A stretch of DNA of 64,000 bases, taken from NCBI GenBank assembly GCA_004194705.1, contig SADC01001323.1, forward strand, positions 62,001 to 126,000, written 5' to 3'. Shown here in pieces: positions 21,772-33,292 of the stretch (positions are counted from its first letter, which is position 1; each line of letters starts with the position of its first letter). The notes under the pieces were generated by a model that saw only the letters and a list, made by a program, of their open reading frames with translations, had not been told where the DNA came from and did no database searches. This DNA comes from Ditylenchus dipsaci. Lineage: Eukaryota > Nematoda > Chromadorea > Rhabditida > Anguinidae. Position numbers and translations under genes: made by a program.

Positions 21772-22077
21772 GGCATGCCCGTCTCCGATGGGAAAATTTC
21801 GAAAAGCGGATATCAGGTTAATTCAAAAAAGATTTTTTTTTTGAAATTAATTTAATTGAGTACCTTACGGATAATAAGTAATCAAAAACACTTCTTCTGT
21901 TTAATAGCATCGGTTGCCTACTGGTAAAGTAGTGGTGTAGTGCACAAGTTGGTCGTCGGTTAGATTCCCGTTGGAGTTTTTCTCGACTTTTACCACATTT
22001 CGTCGATTTCTTTCTCGTTTGAATTTCACTGAATTTCACTTTCAAAACATTGCCATCAGACATGGGCCCCTTTAAAA
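21772..22077. mobile_element. Inverted-repeat element with tRNA-like pol III boxes (copy 2, uninterrupted)
   Basis: About 306 bp. Ends TTTAAAGAGGCATGCCCGTC and, inverted, TTTAAAGGGGCCCATGTC. The centre has an A-box-like GCCTACTGGTAAAGTAG and a decayed B box (GGTTAGATTCC) in the same order and spacing as the copy at 14511-15693, allowing for the insertion there. Confidence 0.7.
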
Positions 22078-22084
22078 AAACTTT

Positions 22085-22530
22085 TTAATGTGCATAAGGG
22101 CTTTTCAAAATTATTTGAACAATTTGAAAAAATGGGCTAAGTTTGAAAAGTTGGGATTTTGGAAAATTGTTAAATTGAGAAAAAAAACCTTTTTTGACCC
22201 CCTTACTCCGCGTTGGCCACCCCGAATCTTACTGCATTCTGTAGCGCTGCTCCTTCGCTACAAGAAAAACACAAAGAAATTCGAAAATTTTAGTGGGGAC
22301 TGTGGTTAAATAAAATAACTCGTAAAATCTCGAAAAATAATTTTACGTAAAACTTTTTTGCACTGAGCAACCTTTTGATTCTGACACCGGATTCGTGATC
22401 AGCATGGTCAAAAAAATTTGGGATGGCCAACGCAGAATAAGGGGTCAAAATGACAAGTTTTCAAACTTTAGCCTATTTTTCCGAATTTTTTTAATAATTT
22501 TGAAAAACCCTTAAGCACATTAGAATTTTT
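22085..22530. repeat. Fold-back repeat, arms about 120 bp
   Basis: AATGTGCATAAGGGCTTTTC and the following 120 bp are repeated inverted at 22420-22525, ending CCCTTAAGCACATTAG. The inner arm ends are GCGTTGGCCACCCC and GGGATGGCCAACGC. Confidence 0.65.
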
Positions 22531-23563
22531 TTTTAATGAGGAGAAAAATAAGATATTATGAGTGTTAAGCTGTAAAAACTTGGTCCTAGAGCCTTCCACG
22601 TAGAGAAGTGAAAAAAGTGGCTCCTGATGACCGACCAACTTTAAACGGTTATTGCTCGGTTCCTATAGTATTATTGAAGGAGCCATGGCACTTGTCTACT
22701 TCGTGAGGCCCCTGCTTCAAAAATACGTTTTAACTAAAGTAACTGACTACTTAGATACCCACAAAAGATCTACAAGACGCATATTTCGACACATACGTTT
22801 GATTTTGTCTTAATTTGCACTGACCTTTAATAGGCCGAAGGCTTTTCCTGAGAAAAAAGTTGATCATAATTACAGAACCACCCTCCCCCAAAGTAAACAA
22901 GTGCCGGAGCCATAACACGCGTTTATTTGTCAATCTTGTCACAAGCCATTTATTGGATATTTTTCGCACACTTTCAATAATTATTTGCGTTTCTTGCAGA
23001 CAAATTACATATATTTTCACGTCACAACCGATATCTGCCTCTTTGCTTGCACCTAAAGCAAACAGTTACTCAAGCTATTGGTGTCATTTTCTATGTTTCG
23101 TTTGCATTTCCATCATCATTAACTAGCAATTAGTTAGCTGGTTAGTAAAAATACAAAGCAAATTTTTTTCACGTTACAATTTTTTTGCTAAAAGCAGCCA
23201 AATTTGCCGTCTCATTTGCAAATCCCAGGGGTGTTAAATTTCCGTGTATGTGTTTTCTAGCAATAACAAGGCAAAAAATGTACCAGCTTTAGCTACACAC
23301 CCATAATTAGGCTGGATCTACCTGCAAGCTTGCCTGAGAAACTATTGTTATTATTGTTTACCTGGAGCATTTGGGAGGCAAGTTGGGCTAGAAGAAAAAA
23401 ATATCCGATTTCTGGATAGGCCATGTGGAAAAGGTGTGTGTTTACCTTGTTTTGGGGGTAGTAATCGTTGTTGGTCATTGACCACTACTAATATCATGCT
23501 AGTAGAAACACTGAGCTGACTAGAAAAGCTTTTAGTTTTGAGGTGGTAAAAGAGGGCGAAGGT
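22531..23563. other. Intergenic region upstream of the receptor gene
   Basis: No element boundary or coding exon recognised. An upstream noncoding exon or promoter of the receptor gene may lie here but gives no sequence signal that I can identify. Confidence 0.4.
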
Positions 23564-26500
23564 ATGCCACACAAAACAGTCGATTTGGTGATCGCCTCTG
23601 TGGAACTGGTACTCGATGTGGTCGCTCCACTGCCTAATCTGTACTTTATTTTGTTGTTGGTCAGACGTCATGATCTGCACAATAACCTAAGAATTTTGTT
23701 GGTAAGTAGATTCGGATTGAAATTTGTGCTAGGGAGTTTGTCTACAAAATTAGCCCAAATTTTTGTTTTTAGGGCAGTTTCTCGGCCATTTTGATCACCA
23801 TTGCATTGACGCGAATCCCTACAGAAATACTTTACATCCACACCGGAAAGCTCTACATCAAAAAGTTTGAGCATTTGGTGCTCATCCACGAAGTAGCAGT
23901 CATGTTTGTGCGCACCATTATTGTGCCACTTACTTTGGAAAGGATGCTGGCAACCATCCGATCCAAGTCCTATGAAAAAGAGTACAGGCCCTATTTTGGA
24001 GTGTTGGCTGTTTTGTTCACGGTATTTGACTGTAAAATTGACTATTTTGACAATAATGTAGAGTTGTAGTTACTATGCAGTTCATTTTTGGCTGCTTATA
24101 TCAGTCAGGAGCTGAACAAGTCGAGTCTAGAAAACGGGATAATCTCTTTCAAAGATGATTTCTATGCCACTTTCCAATTAATTGATGTGTCTGTACGATT
24201 TTTCATTTGGTTGATATGCTTTACGGTGGGTTTATGTCAGTTTTAGCATCAAGTGATAGTAAAACACAACCAAAAATGGGACTGGCTAAATAAAGGCCAC
24301 TATTGCGGGGACCCTATACAAAGAATACAGGGCTATTTTAAGAATTCTAACACTTCTAAACAGCCATAACTTTTCTCATAGGCCGTCTTTTTAAATCAGT
24401 TTACACAGTTCCACTCAGTTTTGCATGATAATTTTTTTGGTATGTAGAGTCGAAAACTCGATTTTCGCTTGGTGCCCGGCTACTTATTCGGATGAGATCC
24501 AATCCCTCCTCCCATCTTTTAAAAAATGACCAAAGCAACTATCTAAAATAATTTTTTTCTATAAAAAATGATAAAAAAAACATTCCTAAACAGTTTCTGA
24601 TATGATAATATGATCTTTTCTCAAAAAAAATTGTCCACAACTTTTCAAATGTGATGGTCTTTTTAAGTTAGTTCTCTGTGGTTTATCAAATTAAGGGTAC
24701 CCAGGCAAGAATAGGCCAGTATGTATAATAATGGACTCAAAAATGTTTTTCTTACTTTTTTATACTTCGAGAAACATGTTTTAGTCCCGGTTAACATACG
24801 CTGGCCTACCCTTGCCTAATCCTAAATAAGATAAATCACCGAAAGATGACCCTACCCTATTTCCTTTAAAGGGCCATGACCACGCGTTCTGGATTGTCCC
24901 CCGCCAATTTAAAAGTTTTCGCCTAATCATTGAACTTCTGTACGGATTTTTTAGCTCGGTTTCTAACAAAGCAAGGTCTAGAATTTAATTTTAGGTGTAG
25001 TTTTGTTAGAAACCAAGTTGAAAAATCCGTATAGAAGTCCAATGATTAGGATTTTTTTTTAAATTTGGCGGGGACAACCGTTGTCGGAAATGGCAATGGC
25101 TCTTTATAAGGCGGCCGGCCGCCTTATTTCTCGGATGCCCAAAAATCGGAAAATTTGAGGTCAATCTCAAAATTTTTGGGTGAATATCCCAAATCTAAAA
25201 AGCGGAATCGATAGAGCTCGTGGGAGTTAAGAAAATGGACAAGACGGAAAAATGCCCTCTTTTGGCGAAAAATAGCCCCCTTTTTTTGAAAATATGCCCC
25301 TTTTTTTGTTTTAGTCAAAAAGGAGAAAAAGTGCCCCTTTTCGTGAAAAAAATGTGCCACCTTTTGTATGAATTTCTCCTGTTTGTGTTAAATTTTATAG
25401 TTTAGATGACGCGTAACTGGTTATCAATGTCAAGCTGTGTTTTTTTAGCAATACAATTTGTGTGGATATAAAGCAGGTCGACTTTTTACAAAAAGAGGCC
25501 CATTTTCACAAAAAAAGGGGAACGTTTTCACTTTTTCGCAAAAGAGGGCATTTTTACATATCTTAAAAAATGCAATAAACAGCCTTGCGAAAAAGATTTT
25601 TTGGGTTAAAATATAGGTCCTCAAAGTCGAAGGGCCGCCTTATTAGAGGAAATACAGTAAGTACGCCGAAAAGACCATCTACCGTAGATGTGTTGAAGCT
25701 CGAAATAATTTGAGATTTATATCAGAAACTGTTTAAGAATGTTTCTTTCATCATCTTTCATAGGAAAAATAGGTTGGAATATTGTTTTGGTCATTTTTTT
25801 AAATGGGAGGGGGATAATCTGAATAATTACCGGTGCCCCTTGTGGTTTGAGCCTCACTCATCCATAGCCCGCCCAAAGACCAGGACCAAAACTACACAGG
25901 GAACCAAGCGAAAATCGAGTTTTTTGACTATATATACCAAAAAAATTATCATGCAAAACTGAGTGGAACTATGAAAAGGGATTTTCCAAAAACGGCTTAC
26001 AAGAACAGTTAAAGCTTTTTAAAAGTGTGAGAGTTTTTTGAACAACCCTGTATATTGGGTTGAACCGCAAGTTCGAATTTCGAGAATGGTCTTTTATGTA
26101 ACACGCTATGATCATTTTTCGATACGTTATACATTATTTGATACCCCTATTCTTGGCCTTTTTAAAGAGCTGTCATTTGTTTATTAATACGTTCATCGCT
26201 TTGACTGGTCAAAAGCTTGATTCACAATTCAGCACTTTAACAATATTTCAGTTTTTTCCATGTAGCGTACTTCAAGAGCCAAACTACCTATTTCACAGAA
26301 CAATTTTTGAAAATCTGAGTGTTGAGATATGGCTTTTTGGAAAAAATGAATTTCTTTGGTTAGAAGTTACAACAACTTGGATTTTGATCATTTTTCAAAA
26401 AATTCATTTTTTTCCAAAAAGCCATATCTCAACACTCAGATCTTTAAAAATCATTCTGTCAAATAGGTCGTGTAGCTTTTGAAGTGCGCTTCAAAAAAGC

Positions 26501-29500
26501 ACTGAAATATTGTTAAAGTTCTAAACTCTGAATCAAGCTTTTGACCAGTTAAAGCGATGAATGTACCCCCTAAAGTGCCCTTTTGTGTACCTCATTTCTT
26601 TTAAGCACTTACCGTATTTTCTCTATTGAACGCCCTGGGGCGTTTATTGTTCGATACCTCTCCGAGGGAGGGGGGGGGGATGTGGAGTTTATTAGAGAGG
26701 GGGCGTTAATTACACAGGGGGCATTCATTTTTCAATACAAAATTTTTCAAACAATTTTTTGTCCTAAAAAATATTTTTGCCGTCTTATTGTTTTTGCTGT
26801 TCCTCCGTTATCCGAACTTTGAACACCAAAAGTGATGGTCGCAACGATTTTGAAGAGCCCGAATAGTAGAAAAAAGCGAGCTAGAAGAAAACACGCAAAA
26901 AATAAGCCGTGAATGACGATGATTACTATTTCGTGTTTGTCAATTTTGTGTTCGTTCGTTGATCAGCTTGTTTAAATTTTTCTTGTCAAGTAAAATGTTA
27001 ACCCAACACTCAGAAAACGAAGAAGAAAAAGAGGGTAATTAATAATGGTTTGTTCACCATACGTGGAGTTGAAGTAAGGGTCACTTATCTTAGACATAAT
27101 TCCGAGCGGGAAAAATTTTACTTTTACTCCAATTGTGAACTGTTCATCACGGCTAATTTTTTTTGACACCGAAATTATTTTTTATTCTAATTTTATTTTA
27201 TCATCTTCTTTAGGAGATCTAAACTTTCAAGGTAGTTGATGATAGAAAAGTGTTGTAGTTGGAGTGAGAGTCGGAGTAAAAAGCGTTCACAATAACGATT
27301 TACTCCGACTCCAACTACGACCTTTGTGAACAAGCCATGAAAAATACAGTAACCAGGAAATTAAAGGAGAGGAGACACTTACGGATATCTTTCAACATAT
27401 ATTTCTACCATGGTTTTTAATTTTTGTCACCTTCGAAAAGTCGCAAGGACCTTCACGGCTTTAGATAGGATTTGAGGCATATCGACACAAATACCGCGAC
27501 CAAATAGACTCCTCCTACTGTCCTAAGGATGTACCGAATGAAAGTAGAAACCAATGTTAAAAGATCGCCGCAAATGTCTCCCGATTGTGGTACAATTAAC
27601 CTTGAAGGAGGGGCGTTTATTGAAGAGGGGGCATTTATTAGAGAGGGGGCGTTTATTAGAAAGGGGCGCTTAATAGAGAAAACACGGTATACACTTTATT
27701 TTCATTATCATTACGCTGAGCACGATGGTGCAAAAATTTTTTGGAAAAAGATGTGAGTGGAACGGCTAAAACAGCTTCTGAAAATAAGTCACTTTCAACT
27801 ACTCCTGACCACCTGGGATTTGAGCAAAGTATAGCTATCTTTGCTTTGCACGATTTCTTTATTAGATACTATTAGAGGGTGGGCTACTATTAGAGGGATG
27901 CAAAATCAGCCTAAATAGGCCAATTTTTAACGGGGGGCTACTATTTTTCAACCCTACTCCTAAGGGGCTACTATTAGAGGGTGGGCTACTATTAGAGGGA
28001 GGGCTACTATTAGAGGGAGGGCTACTATTAGAGTAAATACGGTATATATGATTGTTATAATAAAGAGATTGTTAGATTTGTATGGAAATTTGGTCACTCA
28101 AAAGATGCCCTTGCTGTCCTAAATTATTTGACTTTTTAATTAACAAGTAAAATGTCAATGACAGTTTTCCAAATCATTACAATTTTTCTGTCATTTTTTA
28201 AAGCAGAATCTTTAAAGTAGCTTAGAGCACTAGAAATATTATAGAAAGATATTGACAAATATGTTTGGAACATAAAATTTTACAAAAGTCAGTCTAGGTG
28301 TTCCTTGCCTTGTTATACTACAACCAGCGTTGCTATGCCTTCAGCAGGATGCCCAACAAACATGACCTCAATCGCCGCTATCAATTCTCCGAAAATGTAC
28401 AAGCTAACCGACAACTTTTAGCAATTGGGGTCATTGTTTTTATATGGTAAGTAATTGCTTTGACAAAATTAAATCCAAATCACTTGTATTTGCAGCAACT
28501 TGCACTTCGACTTTGTAATGTTGGTCATTTTCTACGACAAAAACAACTTCCACGTGGAGTTTTCTCAATCATTTGATCTAGTTTTGGCTTTAGCTCTAAA
28601 CCTCATTCCAATGGCAGCTATATTGTAAGTAAATTTCAGGCCAGAAAACTGAACAGAAAAAATGCGTCATTTATACCGACGCATCTTACTCAGAAATGTG
28701 AATGAAAATTTACAAAAAAAAACATTTTGATTGTTATTGAAGAAAAACCATTTTATCCAGTGCTTATTGCTATTTTGAAGTGAATTTTTTTCCGCATTAT
28801 TGCTGTTTACGCGCCACCTCTTATTTTTTCCAAAAAGTGACCGAACGAGACGTTTTAAACTGGTTTTATGTGTCTAATTATTAAAAGGCACATTTATAAA
28901 TAGTTTGTGATAAAAACTTGAACTTTTTAAAAAGTTTGTACTTCAACCACTAAAAGATGGATAGCCATTTGATGTATTTAGAGTCATTTTTTGGTTATTT
29001 ATTGTATTTATGCTTAGGGGGAGCGGCTTTATTACGCTAGCATCACGAAAAATTGTTAAAAATGCAATTCTCATGCCTAATCTAAACAGTGGAAATAGAA
29101 AGCAGGGTGTCGTTTTATGGGGCTTTATACAAAAACAAACCCCAACGCCAGGGCTGAGAAAAGTAATTTTTTGCGTGATTTGAATTCTCGAAATCTTTTG
29201 TTGCCCTTGCTCATGTTCAAATTTTTTGGCCAGAATTAAAAAAGGATGGGTATGAAAACAGCCGCTTTTTTACTGTAAATCTCCTGTCTTTCTGTCTTTC
29301 ATATCCCGCTTAATTTAAAAAGTGAATTTTCTACCGTTTTCTTTAACATAACTATTTTTAAAATTTTCACACCATAGTGTAGCCCGGATCTCAGCTATCT
29401 AATGAGATATAAATTTAAATCGTACAATGTGAAAAATAAAGAGATTTATATATTTGATGGAGGGACCTGAATTAAAAACTTACTTTCTGTTAGTACGTAA

Positions 29501-30245
29501 ATCTGTTAATTTTTTATGTTATACATTCAAGTGTTATAGCTTGTTAGAAAGCCAAGATTTGGGGCTACATGGTATAATGCTATAAGTTTTTTTAAATCAT
29601 GTTGAAATAAGAGAGAAAATCCACTTTTAAAAATTAAGCGGGTGATTTAATACAAAGAGGCGGAATATATAAGAAAATAAGTGGGAGGAATCGATTTCAT
29701 CCATTAAAAAACTTAGAAAAACAGTATTAACGGTTTGTCATTTGCCGAAAAGCACGAATTTGAGGTATATTTCTGTCGCCCGAAATTTGTAGCGAGGAAA
29801 TGGCGGCCGCGAAAATTGTCATGTACCTTATTAACTTTGATAAGCTCCTAACATAGCCGTTAAATAGTTTGTCTAAAAAAAGAAGTGGTGAATAACTTGC
29901 TTAACTTTAACTTTCTTTTTCAGTTTTCATCCACGAATGTTTCAAGTGTGTAAAGACCAAGTGAACAAGCTCATGTTCAGCCTGCAGCCCCACAAAGAGG
30001 AGGATATCAGGGCGGGCAGCAAAAAGTCAACTCACAGTTTGGGAGGCATCGGATGGCGCAGAAGAGGTGGAGGAGGACCACCCAGAGCATTACTGACTGG
30101 TCATAGACTTATTATTCAGCGAGACTTTCAGCAAAATGTCTACTTTGACCAATTGAAGAAGAGTTGGTCCTTCCATGCTCTACCCAGACGCTCTACTCCT
30201 AGAATTATAGGCACGAAAAGGTCAAATGAAGTCAACCTTCTTTGA
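23564..30245 (+). CDS. Seven-transmembrane receptor, nematode SRE-like chemoreceptor
   Basis: Six exons (23564-23701, 23773-24021, 24070-24225, 28298-28446, 28496-28624, 29924-30245) keep one frame and give 380 residues. Seven hydrophobic segments fall at about 8-32, 43-68, 80-101, 119-140, 165-190, 219-243 and 258-276. After TM3 comes LERMLATIRSKSYEKEYR, and before TM6 RRYQFSENVQANRQLL. These match the ER..A...YE and RYQ..EN signatures of the nematode SRE family of G-protein-coupled chemoreceptors. The cytoplasmic tail of about 100 residues is basic and Gly/Arg-rich (GGIGWRRRGGGG). Receptors of this class act in sensory neurons. No ligand can be inferred. Intron 3 is 4.1 kb and holds several transposons. 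An upstream exon cannot be excluded, but the first segment starts right after this ATG. Confidence 0.8.
24690..24825. repeat. Short inverted repeat of the GGCAAGNNTAGGCCAG family
   Basis: CAGGCAAGAATAGGCCAGTAT pairs with ATACGCTGGCCTACCCTTGCCT. Related to 17745-17870. It lies in receptor intron 3. Confidence 0.55.
24860..25105. repeat. Fold-back element with TTTAAAGGGCCATG ends
   Basis: Arms of about 110 bp: GTCCCCCGCCAATTTAAAAG and CCTAATCATTGAACTTCTGT on the left are inverted at 24985-25085. The outer ends CTTTAAAGGGCCATG / ATGGCTCTTTATAAG pair. It abuts the element at 25105. Confidence 0.7.
25105..25657. mobile_element. CCGTAT-family MITE, left end missing, with an insertion
   Basis: The right end GCCGCCTTATTAGAGGAAAT ACAG is followed by TA. 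The interior matches 8519-9180 (GAGCTCGTGGGAGTTAAGAA, then AACAGCCTTGCGAAA and GTCCTCAAAGTCGAAGGG). The match is split by 25235-25565, a block with repeated GCCCCTTTTT and its complement AAAAGGGG. The left end is truncated next to the 24860-25105 fold-back. Confidence 0.65.
26108..26530. repeat. Fold-back repeat, arms about 190 bp
   Basis: TTCATCGCTTTGACTGGTCA at 26189 is inverted at about 26540, and GAGTGTTGAGATATGGCTTT at 26316 pairs with AAAGCCATATCTCAACACTC at 26416. The 124-residue open frame across it (26108-26482) is a by-product of the palindrome. Confidence 0.65.
26612..27687. mobile_element. CCGTAT-family element, 1076 bp, GGGGGCGTTTATTAGA units
   Basis: Left end CCGTATTTTCTCTATTGAAC and inverted right end CCGTGTTTTCTCTATTAAGC, with TA at 26610-26611 and 27688-27689. 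Subterminal units are of the form GGGGGCGTTTATTAGAG (26680-26730 and 27600-27680). An internal inverted pair at about 27045-27335 (GTTCACCATACGTGGAGTTG and its approximate complement) may be a further insertion. It lies in receptor intron 3. Confidence 0.75.
27868..28041. mobile_element. CCGTAT-family element, right end only, GGGCTACTATTAGAGG units
   Basis: Six or more copies of GGGCTACTATTAGAGGG lead to the terminus ATTAGAGTAAATACGG followed by TA. No matching left end in the intron. Same end and same unit as the complete MITE at 31727-31980. Confidence 0.65.
28625..29923. other. Receptor intron 5 (1.3 kb)
   Basis: AT-rich intron with GTAAGT donor and CTTTTTCAG acceptor. I recognise no repeat or gene in it. 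Confidence 0.45.
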
Positions 30246-31726
30246 ATTGTAGTTTTCGTAGTCCATATAGAATTAAAATACTGGTAACTTTGAATTTAAT
30301 AAATGTGATTTAATGTGGTCGAAAAATTGGATCGAAAAATCAATATATTACTGTCAATATGCTAATATGTAAACTTATGACTTTTCCCATGCACAAAATA
30401 TGGATAATTGGGAAAAACTTATGGCCAAAACAATTGTGGGAGAAATAGTTAGATCACCGTGTATTTTGTTATGGTATTGCAGAGTCACATTCAACTTATA
30501 ATGTAGCTCATCTAAAAAAATTAAGGAATAAGTAGACTACGTGATTTTGCAGCCCATCTTAATCTCAGAACTAGCGCTTGCCCGCCCTACGGGCAACTTT
30601 TATTTTCGCTGATCTTTCCGTATTATTTTTCGATTTATTTTATTTTCGATTTATTTTAAATTTTTTTGAATTGGGGTGTAAAAATTCAAAACAGGTGACC
30701 ATGCCCCTTTTAAAAGGGCATGCTCACGCAACACAGCGTGTCAAGCGTCAGATCTAATTTCAAATTCAGTTTGAAATTATGAGTTTCGTGTCGAGACCAT
30801 GCGACAATTATTCGATCCCGATTTCTAAATTTTTCTATTAAATTTTTTAATGTTTGATTATAAACATATTATACAAATCGAAAGCTAAGTTCCAGCTTCA
30901 CCTTTCTGTGTTTTTATTTTTATTGTACATTTAAGTTGTGTAATTTTGTTTTGAATTACTACTTTTAGATATTTATTGGCCGACTGCTTTTACCCATCTC
31001 CCTCCGTATCTATAGAAAAAAGTGAGTCTAAACAAAATGTAGCCCTTTGTGTGGGCTATCGAATGGTAGTTTAAAATTAAGCTTGTCTAAAGTTAGTTCC
31101 TAGCCTTTAAAGCCGCAAATCCATTTTTCGACAACATTTCACAACCATACCTTTACAGAATTTCACTACATTCCTGTGGTTTTTTTTGGTGATAATGACC
31201 ACGAACAACATGCAGAAGCACGCAGAAAAGAAAAGCCTCTTAAAGCTAGAAAATGATGCAGAAAAAATAAATAAATTATAGTTGAGCAAATGAACTCAAA
31301 AAATGGTACTAGAAGTGCAGTTTTCAATCAAAATCTGGCCATGGATTGTTTTATACCATACAAAATTTTGATTATGTCAATTATTACGAATCATCTGTCA
31401 TGTAATAAAAACCAAAAAGTTGCAAAAAATTTTAAAAATCAAAAATAAGAAAAATAATAATAAGAAAAAAAATCAAAGTGGTTTTTGGCCCAGTTGATAA
31501 AAAATCAAAATGCTTTTTGGCCCAGTTGATAAAAAATCAAAATGGTTTTGGCCCAATTGTGACATTGTGCCAATTTTTTAAATTCCAATTTATAAAGTTC
31601 GGATTGGCAATAATTCCAGTTGTCAAAGGACGAGAAATGGTACACCCAAAAATAAGCATTGAAAATTCGAATATTTTTACAAAATAATTAAAAAACACAA
31701 TGCCAATGTGTATCTGACAGCATATA
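30246..31726. other. Intergenic, no gene recognised
   Basis: Poly(A) signals AATAAA at about 30298 and below could end the receptor transcript. Two 30-bp direct copies of TTTTTGGCCCAGTTGATAAA occur at 31483-31535. A small palindrome CATGCCCCTTTTAAAAGGGCATG lies at about 30700. Nothing else stands out. Confidence 0.4.
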
Positions 31727-31980
31727 CCGTATTTACTCTAATAGTAGCCCCCCCCCTCTAATAGTAGCCCCCCCCCCAACCTTGAGGGTCTGTATTTCGA
31801 AGCAGAGTCAATATTTTGAAAAGCTGTTTATTGCATTTTCTTAACTCAGACGAGCTCTACCAATCCCTCTTTTTCGATTTTGGTTGGGCACCCAAAAATC
31901 TGGAGATCGACCTCGAATTTTTCCAATTTTCGGTAGGTTGATTATTATTGACCCCGGGGCTACTATTAGAGTAAATACGG
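31727..31980. mobile_element. Complete 254-bp CCGTAT-family MITE
   Basis: Ends CCGTATTTACTCTAATAGTA and its exact complement, with TA at 31725-31726 and 31981-31982. Subterminal unit CTCTAATAGTAGCCCCCCC. The interior contains the family segments ACCTTGAGGGTCTGTATTTC and GAGCTCTACCAATCC in the opposite orientation to 8519-9180. Confidence 0.85.
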
Positions 31981-32170
31981 TAAGGTTTTGACACGCTGTG
32001 GTTAATAAGAGGTAGTGCACGGATATCTAATTTTTCAAAAAAAAATTCCAAGCGTAAAAAGACTTTTTTGGCCGCAAATAAATTTACGTACATCAGGAAT
32101 GTAACAACTTCGCTTTTATCAATTTCGCGAAAGAATTATATAAATTCCAAAATACGGCTCAAGGACTGTA

Positions 32171-32338
32171 CAGTCCACTCTCGATAAACCGGCACCCCGA
32201 TAAATCGGCACTCTCGATAAAACGGCACTTTCAAAAAGCATGATTTGGCTGGAGGAAAAAGAAATTAGACAAAACTTACTTGATGAACCGGCACCCCAAG
32301 CTGGTCCCCAGGGGTGCGGATTTATCGAGAGTGGAATG
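32171..32338. mobile_element. 168-bp pogo/Tigger-like MITE, CGATAAACCGGCACC units
   Basis: Ends CAGTCCACTCTCGATAAACC and, inverted, CATTCCACTCTCGATAAATC with TA at both sides (32169-32170 and 32339-32340). It carries several CCGGCACC/CGATAAA units. Related in form to 37346-39367. Confidence 0.8.
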
Positions 32339-32531
32339 TATAGGATTATAATCATTCATAAATAACCTAAATGTGGTCAACGTAGTCAGTGGCCCACGTC
32401 ACTTTAATCGTCTACAAAATATCCCATTTTTGAAGTTGAGATATAAATTACCTACATTCTATTACCTTTTTTCTAAACGTGCTCTATGACAGTCCAACCA
32501 ATCCTATATGCGAAAAGAGAAGTGTCTGTAT

Positions 32532-32720
32532 CAGTGCTGTAAATCTTGGCACCGGCTAAACTTCAGGCACCTGTTTCTAGCAGTTATTAGTATTACCTAG
32601 CCCGGTGCCGCGGATTATTAGATAGCTCAGACATCGGCATCGGGATTAGCAATAAAAAATAAGTAATTTAAACCTTTCTACATAGCGGCACCGACTCGGC
32701 ACCGAAGAAATTATGGCCTA
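32532..32720. mobile_element. hAT-like end with GGCACCGG units (left-type)
   Basis: CAGTGCTGTAAATCTTGGCACC begins a stretch rich in GGCACCGG/CCGGTGCC. It is the inverse of the end at 36858. The flanking 8 bases of the two ends do not agree (GTCTGTAT, GTAATAAC), so they may belong to different copies or to a rearranged one. Confidence 0.5.
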
Positions 32721-33019
32721 AAATTTCCTTGTGAATAAGCACGGCACCAGGCTGGCGGACACGGACGATTCACTACAGCGCCGATTCACTATCTGGGACA
32801 ATTCACTACCGATGATAAAAAGGAGTTAATTCACTACCATTCGTAGATTATAGTGCTTTCATTTCGTAAAGCCAGCAACGCCATAATAAAAGAAAAGTTT
32901 TATTCGGTAAATGTAACATCAATAATGGAAACAACAAAAGATGACTAACAGTACTGATACATGACAATGTTGTAACTTCTTTGATAACGAACCACCATGG
33001 AATGAGAAAAGTAGAAGGT

Positions 33020-33292
33020 CTAGAGAGCGTTCCTGAAGAAAAATGTATAATGATAAGGTAGATGTCCCATACCAATATAATACTTCCGAAACCAGTTTAG
33101 CACAGGCACTAATTCTGCAGGAAGATAAACCTGTAGGTGTTCAAGTTCAAAGCAAGGCTCAACTTCAAACTCTGGAACAAATGCGATCGAAGCGATCATT
33201 ATTGCCTGAAGAGAAAAATCTGGGTCACGATAGCGCCCACTCAGCTTTGCTTTCGCAATCTGCTTCTTGAAGTTTTTAACCACATGAAGCAA
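33020..33292 (-). pseudogene. MULE-type transposase fragment
   Basis: The - strand frame reads RYRDPDFSLQAIMIASIAFV, then FELEHLQVYLPAELVPVLNW and FRKYYIG. This matches the part of FLYWCH-associated MULE transposases after the catalytic domain (FVP...V...FE.L...LP.EL.PVLDYFED.YIG). The catalytic core and other parts are missing and the frame ends soon after. A remnant without function. Confidence 0.6.

Noticed and set aside
26108..26482. Hydrophobic open frame of 124 codons that looks like a membrane protein
   Set aside because: It spans the two arms of a fold-back; the T-rich arm reads as Phe/Leu/Ile.
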